From the NCBI GenBank assembly GCA_002049455.2, contig KV918805.1, forward strand, positions 267,984-331,983: a DNA stretch of 64,000 nt, read 5' to 3'. How positions within the stretch are numbered: the first letter of the stretch is position 1; each line of letters starts with the position of its first letter. The notes beneath the pieces are model-generated. The model had not been told where the DNA came from. It saw only the letters and a list, made by a program, of their open reading frames with translations, and made no database searches. The translations under genes were made by a program, and so were the position numbers. This stretch comes from Porphyra umbilicalis (taxonomy: Eukaryota; Rhodophyta; Bangiophyceae; Bangiales; Bangiaceae). Shown piece by piece: positions 32,095-41,746 of the stretch.

Positions 32095-32512
32095 TGTTGA
32101 ATCGCAGTGGGGATAGGGGTTGGGGGACCACGGTGAAGTGGTTGAGTGGCTTGAGCTTGTGTGTGTGTCTGCGAACGTTCTTTGTTGGTTGTCCTAAGGT
32201 TCGCCCGCCTCTCCCAACCGAGAGCACCTCTCAAATAGTCCCCACCGGCCCAAGTGCTCCCCCCTCTCGCGCCCGCACCGACGCCCACGCCCTCGCACCA
32301 AATCGAATCACTCACCAAATCAAAAGCCACTAGAGCAAAGCGAAGATCAAATCCAAAACATGCCAAAAGTAACGCCCCAAGATGACCCAACACAAATGTG
32401 TGCAACTTGACCACGTCTTGCAAATGTACCATGTGGGGTACCATAAAGGTCACCGACCATCATCCATCCGCGAACCGCCAGTGAAGTTGGCGACGAGCAT
32501 CACAGTCCAACA
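32095..32512 (-). repeat. Copia-2 5' LTR
   Basis: A 418-bp LTR with intact TG…CA ends. A second copy of its last 7 bp (31863-31869) lies beyond the 210-bp insertion. Confidence 0.94.
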
Positions 32513-32517
32513 CCCCC

Positions 32518-33719
32518 GCCGTCGCCGCCGCCACGGGCATGAGGGGGTGGGGGGGGGGGCGCCGTCGCTGTTCGACGCGCGGAAGGCGTCGCCGAGACGG
32601 CCGGTGGGCGGCAGCAGCAGGCGCGGGGAAGTCGGGGGCTTCACCACCCGCAGCGTGCGCTCGGGCGAGCGATGCCCGTCGGCGGCAGCGGCGGCAGCGA
32701 CACCCGCGCGTCCCGCCACCCGCCGCCCCGTGGCGGTGAGCCCCCGCAGCCCGTGTCCCCGGGCGACACGGTCCCCCCCCGCTGCTCCCCCCCCCCCCTC
32801 TGACACCGGCGCCGCCATCCCCTCCCCCCCCCCCACCCCACCGGCGTCACGGCGCCCTTTGGCGCCACCACCCCCTCCCCCGGCCCCCCCCCCCCGCTTC
32901 AAGGCGCCCTCTGGCGTCGGCAGCGCGTCTCCCCTCTTCCCCCCCACCCCCCCCGCCGCGGGGGCGCCCCCGGGGGAGGGCCACCCCCCCCGCCACCCTG
33001 CCGCCTGGGTGGTAGGGGAGGAGGGGGGACGCACCTGCGCCGTTTACGGCAGTGATGACCGCCCTCTGCCGGTGTGCCGTCAGGCGCGCGCGCGCCTGGC
33101 GTGCTCTTGTTGGCTTCCCACTCGAGAGAGCGGCGACCTTTCGAACGTTTGGGGTGCGGGGGGTTGGGGCCTCAGATTTTACTGTCAGCTGGGTCATTGA
33201 TTGCGAGGATCAATTTGATTGGGCCATAGAGAGAGAGAAAGGGAATAGAAGGCTCTCTTCGCCAAAAACAAATAGACGGGGACAAGCGACGCTGCAAAGG
33301 CGCGTACAACGAACGGATCGGAGAAACAGAATGAGCAGATTTTGCAACTGGACCGCATATGCTATTTTCCTACGAACGCAACATGGCACCCAGTAACGTG
33401 TTCGAATGGTCCCGACGGGTATGTCAACTGCGCCGCGCCGGTGCTCTCCTCCACATTCCGGTGCACACGAGTGCGTTAGAGGGTCGAAGATCGCTGCGGA
33501 CAAGCTATTCAAACAGCCGTGACCGACGAAGAAGACGTGTAGTTGTGCTCGCAGATGACGAGTGGCGTCGGTTCTGGGTGCCACACAGGGCCAGCTGGCT
33601 CCGAGGTTGAAGGCAGATTGCGCCGTGGTCGGCCCATACAGGGGAGAGTGCAATAAACGGCCGTCGCGCCACCACCGAGGACAAAAAATGGTCCAGGTCG
33701 TCGCGGCCGGTCGGCGGCA
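32518..33719. other. GC-rich then normal spacer, no supportable gene
   Basis: From 32518 to about 33010 the sequence is Pro/Gly/Arg-coding in every frame with many C-runs; from 33060 it is ordinary spacer. A plus frame at 32518-33200 is open only because of composition. Confidence 0.3.
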
Positions 33720-34610
33720 ATGGGGTTGTGGCAGGTCGGTCGGCAGCGGTGGGGTGGCGACAGGTCTGTCGAGACGGGGTGGCGGCACATCCGCGATAGC
33801 GAGTTGGCGGCAGGTTGGCGACGGCAGGGTGGCGGCAGGTCGGAGCGGGCGAGGCGGCGGCAGGTTGGAGATGGCGGGGCGGTGACAGGTCGACAGCGTC
33901 GGGGTGGCGGCAGGCAGGCGATTGCGAGGTGGCCTCAGGCTGATGATGGCGGGGTGGTGGTAGGTCGGTGGGAGCGTGGTGACGGCAGGCAGGCGATGGC
34001 GCGGAGGTGGTAGGTCGGAGGGGGCGGGGAGGCGGCTGGTAGGCAATGGCGGCGTCCCCACAGGTCTGCGATGTCGGGGTGGCGGCAGGTCGGCGCTGGC
34101 GGGGTGGTGGCAGGTAGGAGGGGGCGGGGCGACGGCAGGTAGGCAAAGGCGGCGTCCCGACAGGTCGGCGATGGCGGGGTGGCGGCAGGTCGGTGGGGTC
34201 GAGGAGATCGCTGGTCAGCCGCGGCGGGGTCACACCAGGTCGGGGCAGGCGACATGGCAGCACGTCGGTGAAGGCGGGGTGGCAGTAGGCCGGTAGGGGC
34301 GGAGTGGCCGCCGGTCGGTGGGGGTGGGGTGGCCGCCGGTCGGTGGGGGCGGGGTGGCCGCCGGTTCGTAGGGGTGGGGTGCCCGCCGGTCGGTGGGGAC
34401 GGGATGGCGGCCGGTCGGTGGGGGCGGGGTGGCCGCCGGTCGGTGGGGGCGGGGTGGCCGCCGGTCGGTGGGGGCGGGGTGGCCGCCGGTCGGTGGGGGC
34501 GGGGTGGCCGCCGGTCGGTGGGGGCGGGGTGGCCGCCGGTCGGTGGGGGCGGGGTGGTCGGGGCTGGCGGGGTGGCGGCAGGTCGGCGCATGCTGCGGTG
34601 GCAGGTCGCA
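33720..34610. repeat. Minisatellite, 25-bp unit (array 2)
   Basis: About 35 units fall in two blocks. The first (33720-34280) is degenerate with GGTGGCGGCAGGTCGG-type units. The second (34280-34580) is nearly perfect, with CGGTGGGGGCGGGGTGGCCG plus CCGGT repeated every 25 bp (for example at 34441, 34466 and 34491). It shares its unit with array 1 at 23650-24098. Confidence 0.88.
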
Positions 34611-36509
34611 TCTTTTTCAAAAGCCGGGGACCGCAAACGGATAGTTGTTGAGCCGGATGCGGGGTGTGTTTGCCGGCCGCCAGTTCACCTGAGAAGTCCT
34701 CCTTCTAAGCTTATTCCCGAATTCTACTCAGAGATAGAGCGGTCGGGCCGGGGAAAGGTGGCTTCCGGCCAGGTGATGAGAATGTGCCCGGGCAACGTCT
34801 GTGAAGCACTTCTTAGTTAATCTGGCCTAATCGATGGGGCCAGATGTTTCCCGGGGCACAATAACCTGTAGTTAAAGTAGCTCCTCTGCATCTGAGCATG
34901 ACACACCAAGTGCTAGAATATGACAGGCTCTGAGATAATTAGTACGCGTACCAAATAAAATGACATCTGTGGGGACTGAGGGGGGGGGGCACCCGACTGG
35001 CTCTACCAGGCCCGTGGCAGCCTTCGAATTACGCGTGCATAGTTTCAACGAAATTCTCATCTTCAGGGCCACTGCTCCATGCCAAGCAACGCAGGAGCAA
35101 GAAGAACAGCCCCATCATCCATGGCAACCTGACTAGACACACGGTACAGCATAGGCAGCAAAAAAACCATTTGTTGAACCACAAGAATCCTGTAGACTGC
35201 TCAGGAGCATGATGGAGAGGGATCAGGTCGTGGTTTTGGGCCATGCTCCGGAGTGACAAGCATGGCTACTAAAAACCAGCCTTGAAGTGCACTGAGCGCC
35301 TTAGTTGACTGTAGTATTGGATCCATGACATATGTGTGGCGTACAGGCTGTCAGAGTCCTTTCTAGGACCGTGCTAGGAGGCGGGGAGGCAAGAGATGAA
35401 CGATGGTGTCTGGAAAGTAACGACCGATTTTGGTGTGCACGATGAAGATGCACTGCGAGTCTGACCTCTCAGCGGCCGCAGGCAGGACACGCTTCCACTT
35501 TGTGACACGTGGTTGGCCAAGTCTCATTATGTCCGGAAAGATGCTGATGGAACTCTACTGACCAACGGGATGGTGAAATTGAATTGCTCGGCGAATGGGA
35601 GGCTCAGAAACCCAGAGGAGCTCACACACTGGACCTCACCTAGGGGTGGGCCGTTCTCACAGATGTCAATCAGTTGTCTTACAGTGCCCACTTTGCTTGG
35701 GACTTGGCCGCACGACTAAAGGTGCATCGTGACGTGGCGTCCCCTGCACCACAGCTCAATGGACCTTGACGAGCCCTGTAGCCAGATGTTTTGGTCGAAA
35801 TAGAGCCCTTTTGAAGTGCTGGTGGACAGCACAACACGTGAAGCACCGGTGTCGTACAGACACGATTTCAGCGAACCGGTCAAATTTGGTCTCGGGGGCT
35901 TAGAGCCACTTGGCCAGTCGCTGCATGCAGGCCCCCCAGATCAAAGTTTTGGCTTACAGCCAGTGTTCGGGAGATGCATTTTGGACGCAACGCTTCACAA
36001 TGGGCACGCGAAGAAGCGCAACTCCCTCTCTTCTCAGACGAAAGATACCTTTGTCTTCTAATCGTGATCGGAAGCCCCATTCCCTCTTTATGAGAGAGTT
36101 TGAAGCCCTGTGCTGCAGTTCCGACTCTTTGGCGACGTTTTTTCCGGAGGCTTCAATACATGAGAGGTACCTTTAGTTAAGGTGGCTCTTTTCCCTGGCC
36201 TTTAGGACAGGGTGCTCTCAAAGTGTAGTGATGCACACATATACTTAGATCGTGGGACTTGCTCTCCGCTTCAGAGGTGACAGTCTGCATTCGTGTCCTC
36301 AGGGATCTGAGGGCGTGTCACGTTGGAAGGGTCGCGATGACGCTGAAAGCGAATAGAGTTACGTGGCTCAGAAGGACTGTCCTGTCACAGGGGTCACAGA
36401 GCGCCTGCCCCCCTGCCCCCCCCAACCGCGCCGAGTTGCGCGCGGCGACCGACTTCCGGGGTTCGAAGCGCCCACGATGACCCGCGTGTGATCATGCCTG
36501 CGCGCCGGC
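34611..36509. other. AT-richer spacer, no supportable gene
   Basis: The first 60 bp resemble the flank of array 1. GATGTTTCCCG joined to GGGCACAATA at 34846-34866 recalls both halves of the shared 22.4/24.2-kb motif, with the first half inverted. No coding region is convincing in the remainder. Confidence 0.35.
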
Positions 36510-37114
36510 TTCTGTGGCGGCGGCGCGTCGGCGGTTGCTGACGCCATCGACCGGTACGGCTAGAGCCGCCCCATCACGCGGTGGTCGATCCCATCCGCCC
36601 GCCCGTGCGCCGTGTCGGCCGCGCGCAGGTGCGCTGCGCGGCGGTGTGACGGCCCCGCCCGTAGGCATTGCACCACGCCGGCGGGCCGCCGCCGCTGCGG
36701 CGGCGGCGGCGGCACCCCTTTCCCCGCCCCACGCCCCCCCCGCCACGGCAATGTGGCTGTGCGTGCCCCCGTGCGTGCTCGAGGCCATGGAGCCTGCCGG
36801 AGTACCCGGTATCTATGCGTCGCCACCGCCCTGAAGGCCAGGGTACTGCACGTACGTGCTTGGAATTGGATTTGAAAAGCAAGATGCCATTACAGAAGTT
36901 GCCTGAAAGCGCCGCGTTTCTGGTGTGGCCTCCAGTGGCTCTGGTCGACACTCTTGTGTCGGAGCGGCAATTGCCCGTCTTGCTCGCCACCACGTCCGCC
37001 CGTCGCCGGATCATCCCGCACCGTGCTCTTGATCGCTGTGCCGCCATCCTGCCGCCTCTCCTTTCGCCCATTTTGTTTTCAAGCACCTTGAGGGCCGGCC
37101 CTGGACTTCAATAA
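36510..37114 (+). CDS. Possible hypothetical reading frame
   Basis: A plus frame open to a TAA near 37114 gives an ordinary C-terminal part (DLKSKMPLQKLPESAAFLVW, VALVDTLVSERQLPVLLA). It lacks a clear ATG and its first half lies in a GC island with Ala/Pro-rich shadows. No family is recognised; it may be chance. Confidence 0.15.
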
Positions 37115-37965
37115 CTATCTGAAAAAGGAGGATCTGCATACAACCATGATGTGCGGTCAGCAGGACCGGACAACACCAGCTCTGTCGACAACGAAGGCAG
37201 TTCAATTACCCTGGGTTCTTTTGTTGATAGTCTTGGATGGACCGTATGTTTTTGGCATCATCGTGATCAGCGCTCTGAGTTGAACCCAATGGTATGAAGA
37301 GAACCCACCCGACCGCTATTGGCTCGGGCACCAAACTGCATCTTCTTTGAACTGGGCATGTCATCTCTTTCGCATGAGAGCCGAAGACAGATCAGAGACC
37401 GGCCTTCACACTGGGAGTCGACTCAAGGGCATCTCGCCTGTTCAGTAGGTGTCATGCGCTAATTGGCCCACATCCACTTCCGCAGGAAAAACTGAGGACG
37501 TGGAGGCAGTAAGTGCATTGTTTTCCAACCCCACTGCCGGCCACCGCAACCGCCAATAGAAAGCCAAAAGTTTGGACCAATCCAATCAGGTGGCTTCTTG
37601 GGCCCTGAAATCCAAAAGAGCTGCTGGAGGCGGTCTTGACTAGGCGTGGCCGTATGCACATCATTCTCGTTGTCTTGGTCGTGTATCGGGCCTGCCCCAA
37701 GAAATCTCTTGTGTCGCCAGTTCGCCGACCTGCCATTCCAAGCTGCAAGCCGCGATTCAGCTGAGTCGCCACAAATGTCGCCCTCGAATCGCCACGAAGT
37801 AACCAGACAAGCGCGTGGGCAGGACCGCCGACGGTGGGAGGCCGCCGCGCTCCGGGGCGGACGGCTCGGGCGCGCGCGCCTGCCCGTGGACGCCCTCAGG
37901 GACTTGAAAATAAAACCAATGCTGCGCTTGAAACATGCCGCGTCGCGCTTCACTTGGCGCGTGGC
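37115..37965. other. No gene seen
   Basis: Ordinary-composition spacer up to the second MITE. Open frames on the minus strand (37459-37953) have no recognisable feature. Confidence 0.3.
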
Positions 37966-37967
37966 TA

Positions 37968-38357
37968 TTGCTGATCTCCGAATTTAGTCCTTGGGGACTG
38001 AGACAGAGACTGACTGTGAATAAGAGCACTCTATTGGTCTAAAACGACAGTAAGAAGGCAACGAAGCCAATAGAAAGCCCGCATTCGGTGCCAGGACCTT
38101 GCATCCAGCAGAACTCACTGTTTGTTGCCGATTTTCTTGGCACGGAGCAAGCTGCCCACGCGAGATCTAGAGATTTTCCACTGTCTCCTTGTCAGAAGTG
38201 CAGCAAAAAGGAGGAGCTGATGTCGATTTCCAGGCGGGATGGGCACATGTAAGCAATCAGGAGCACCAAGTCAGTCCCAGGGGCGCATCTGATTGGTGGA
38301 GAGAGTCGGTCCGCAAGTCAGTCTCTGTCCACCAGGACAAAATTCGGGGATCAGCGA
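37968..38357. mobile_element. MITE copy B, TA target-site duplication
   Basis: A 390-bp element closely matching 16352-16750, including both terminal inverted repeats. It is flanked by TA at 37966-37967 and 38358-38359. The inner differences are small indels and substitutions. The right terminus is CAGCGA instead of CAGCAA. Confidence 0.88.
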
Positions 38358-38359
38358 TA

Positions 38360-38904
38360 TATTCTTCAAGTCTGTATAGTGCTTTGGAAGTTACACAAAT
38401 CGATGGTCTTCGATCACAGCACAACTCAAGGCCAGCGTGTTTTCGCGTACGCGCTTTCCCGATCATGGTGCTTTCTCCTGACGAACTTGATGCTATTGAA
38501 TCTTGACAACTCCTCCCTGTTTTATTCGGAAGAAAGGATCTCAACATATACCGTGAACTTCATACCACCACGCTCGTCGTGAACACACCTACATGTTCAG
38601 TCCGTCTCTATTCGTTCGCGTGAGATTGGGGTTCGGTCGGATGGTCGGCCTGAAGTTTGGAACTTTCACCAAGCCAGAGGGTCGAACTTTACAACCCTGT
38701 GCTGAGGGCATCCTGCGTGGTTGACTGTCCCCTGCGGCCAGGAGCGCGTCGCTTCCCTTGCCCACGCCCCACCTCGCCGTCGACTCGTCGCCACCACACC
38801 ATGCCGGCGGGCGCCCCCTCCCCCACGGTCGATACAGACCCCCCCCACTCTGGCGGGTTGCCCTTCCCCCTCACCCCCCCCCCGCCGACGCTTGGCCGCC
38901 TCAC
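38360..38904. other. No gene seen
   Basis: This spacer could hold the promoter and first codons of the following reading frame. No ATG in frame with that ORF was found. Confidence 0.3.
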
Positions 38905-39973
38905 CGCCGCGCCCTGTTCGTCGCCGCCACCCTCCTCGGCGGCGCCCTCGGGTTGCTCGCCCAGTCGGCGGCGGAGCGGGCCAACAAGCGCCGCCTGAGG
39001 GAAACGGTCATCCCGAGCCTCGTCGACCGCCTCGACGCGGTCGCGGCGGAGCGGGCGGCGCTCGAAGCGCGGCTGGCGGGGGGGGGGGGGGGGGAGGCGC
39101 CGCTGGCAGGGGGGACGCGGTGCCGGGCCGCGGGCAGTAGCTGCGCTGCAGCAGTGGCGGTGGGGGTATGTGCCAACTCCCCTTGCGCCAGTGTCGGACG
39201 CGCGGTGGTTGGCCGCCGGCTTGCTCGGGGCGGCCGACCCGGAACCGCGCGTGCGTTCCGCGTCCGCCACGCACCCGCCACGGGTGGATCATCTCGGACT
39301 GCCGGCGGCGGTCACCCACGGGATGGGTGTCCCCATCCATGCCCACCCTGCCGAGGTGGAGGACGACGCGTCCTTGGCGGCGGGTCGCGCCCCCTCGGGC
39401 CCGCCACTCCCCCTCCGTGTCTGGTGCGACCCCGCCTCGTCGGTGTCGGCGGCGGCTCCCCTTCCCGCCCCCTCCACCCCTGACGAGGTGCCTGCTGCTC
39501 CCCGCCATCGCTGTGCCCCCACCCGCCTCGCCGCTGCGGTTGCCGCACACGGCACCTGTGCCTCCGCGGCGTCTGGCGCCGCTCGCCGCGGCGTCTGGCG
39601 CCGCTTGCCGCGGCGGCGGGTGGCGCTCCCCTCCCGGGTGCCCGCCCCGCCAGTGAGCGCTGCGGGGACGGCCGCCGCCGTGCGGGCGGTCCGTAGCGTC
39701 CCGGGCCGACGGCGCCGGCGGTGGCGGCGCGTCGGTCGGGGTGGCGCCCGCCGCGTCCCACGCCCCTGCCCCCGCCGCGTCGCTCGGTTGCGTGTTGCCC
39801 TCCGCCGCGCTTTGCCCGCTCCCCGCTCGCCGTCGGCCAGTGTCGCTTCCGCGGCGTTATTGCACGCAGCGACCCTCCCACGCGGCGGGGTCACTGCTGC
39901 TGTCGCCGGCGACGACAAGGCCGCCCGCCTCGGGCCGCCCGTGGCGGCCGCCAGCGGTAACGCGACCGTGTGA
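38905..39973 (+). pseudogene. Unknown membrane/coiled-coil protein, split at a G-run
   Basis: From 38905 the frame reads a hydrophobic segment (ALFVAATLLGGALGLLA) followed by a helical, coiled-coil-like stretch (RLRETVIPSLVDRLDAVAAE, RAALEARLAGG). At a run of about 16 G at 39077-39094 it loses register, and coding-like sequence resumes in another frame (AVAALQQWRWGYVPTPLAPV, ARWLAAGLLGAADPEPRV, THGMGVPIHAHPAEVEDD). It becomes Ala/Arg-rich and ends at 39973. The join suggests one protein with a homopolymer indel. The start is missing. I do not recognise it. Confidence 0.4.
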
Positions 39974-40377
39974 CGGCGGTGCGTCGGCAGAGCAAGGCGG
40001 GGGTGGGGGGTGGCCAGGGCCATGGCCGTGGCCAGAAGTCGGCGTTGAGTATCGAGGGAAGGGGGGCAGGGTGGGGGGGGGCAGAACCCCGTTTGGCCGA
40101 CCTGGAGCGTCGGTTTGTTCTCCTTGTTTGTGTACCCCTCGGGTACCCCTGAAGGGACCACCGGCTTTTCCGCGGGTGGGCGGCGGCGACAGCGGTATGG
40201 CGGCAACGCGGTGAGATCCTGTAGGCGGTACAGATGTTTTTGGTGGGAGTGCGCTGTGTTGGAATGTGGGAAATTGCGCTCACCCAACCGCCCGGTACTT
40301 GTCATGAGATTTGGGACTTTGGGCTGGGACTGCTGGCGATGACCGGGACAGTGGCTCGGCGGTCGAGGGAGGGTGTA
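39974..40377. other. No gene seen
   Basis: Short GC-rich tail and ordinary spacer up to the foldback element. Confidence 0.3.
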
Positions 40378-41746
40378 ACTGACCACGCCCATCTGCTTTA
40401 CTCAGATCCTTAGCTGACCAATCGGCAGGCGTTCTGAGATCCCGGTCAGAAATTTATCAATTCGACACTCTCATCGACAGCAGGAGTTAGACTGCCACAC
40501 ACACAAGCTCCTTTCGAATTGTTGTGGCTTCGCATTGTTCTGGAACAACGCATCCTTTGATGTTCCGTATTCCCTGCAGAGTGTTTCCTGCGCTTGCCCG
40601 CCCTTCGCTTTCTTCCTTCTACCCCTTTCCCACCCCATGTATCTGTTCTGCTTGTATGCACAGGGGATGAAGCGGTCTCCCCCCTCCCCCCCGTCATTCC
40701 CTGTGCCTGCGCAGTTGTCCAGTCCTGTGACCACTTGTGTCATTTCCAGTCCCCAGCCACAAGGCGGGGGGAACAGAGGACTGACGGGGAAGAGTGGGGA
40801 CGGATAAAAGTGGGAGAGAGAGGAAGCGGAGGAGAGGGAGAGGGGGAGGGGGGGGGGGGAGAGAAGGAATGGGGGGGGGGAGGGGGGGAGGAAGTTTTGA
40901 ACAAAGGAGGAGGGCGGCTGGAGGAAAGCGGATGACGCGGCGGCGATGGGGGCCTGCATTCGATGCAATCGACGCCGTGATGAGGCGAGACCTATTGAGG
41001 TGAGTCCCGATGACGGTGGCGGATTGATCTTGGCACGTTGATTGGCTGAAGCTTGTTGCCCGCCCGAAATGGTTGGCGCCTTGGGTGGGTGCATCATGCA
41101 CCCACCGCCCGCAATGATTGCGGGCGGAACCCGCCCACTTGCACGCATGGGGCACATCTGCCCTTGGATCGGTTGCGGCTCCGACAGCCCGGCTCGCCGT
41201 TGTTTCTGATCCTGACGTCCCGGCCACCCCCCCCCTCCCCTGCTCCTCATTCCCCCCTCTCCATTTTCCCCCGCCAACCGCCCCCCCCCATTCTCTATCC
41301 CTACCTGTTCTTCGACCCCATTGCATTTTTACCATCACCCCAACCTCCGGTGTCTACTGTTCGTCCTCCGTCTGTCCCACAGGTGAGGTCACCACTGGGG
41401 AAGTGGGCAGCTGCAGAGGCACAGGGAGGGGGGGGGAGAGGGGGGAGACCGCTTCATCCCCTGTGCATACAAGCAGAACAGATACATGGGGTGGGAAAGG
41501 GGTAGAAGGAAGAAAGCGAAGGGCGGGCAAGCGCAGGAAACACTCTGCAGGGAATACGGAACATCAAAGGATGCGTTGTTCCAGAACAATGCGAAGCCAC
41601 AACAATTCGAAAGGAGCTTGTGTGTGTGGCAGTCTAACTCCTGCTGTCGATGAGAGTGTCGAATTGATAAATTTCTGACCGGGATCTCAGAACGCCTGCC
41701 GATTGGTCAGCTAAGGATCTGAGTAAAGCAGACGGGCGTGTTCAGT
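40378..41746. mobile_element. Foldback element with inverted repeats over 300 bp
   Basis: The outer 340 or so bp at each side (about 40378-40720 and 41400-41746) are inverted copies of each other. The ends begin ACTGA(C/A)CACGCCC and continue through TCTGCTTTACTCAGATCC. TA flanks both ends (40376-40377 and 41747-41748). The centre (40720-41400) holds purine-rich DNA and no transposase. It is a non-autonomous DNA transposon. The TA duplication suggests a TA-targeting family; long inverted repeats also occur in Mutator-like elements, but I found no 9-bp duplication. Confidence 0.85.

Larger units (their letters stand above)
27322..32512 (-). mobile_element. Copia-2: Ty1/copia LTR retrotransposon, nearly intact
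   Basis: The element has two 418-bp LTRs (27322-27739 and 32095-32512), a primer-binding site, a polypurine tract and one polyprotein frame with a single stop. It belongs to the same family as Copia-1. By eye the LTRs differ at about 13 of 418 positions, so the insertion is not recent although the frame is well kept. A 210-bp foreign segment with a 22-bp duplication sits at the 5' LTR/primer-site junction. That duplicates the primer site and should disturb reverse transcription of this copy. Confidence 0.95.

Noticed and set aside
33505-34651. Pro/Thr-rich (minus) and Gly/Arg-rich (plus) repeat proteins of 230-370 codons
   Set aside because: They are translations of the 25-bp minisatellite, open in all frames because each frame cycles.
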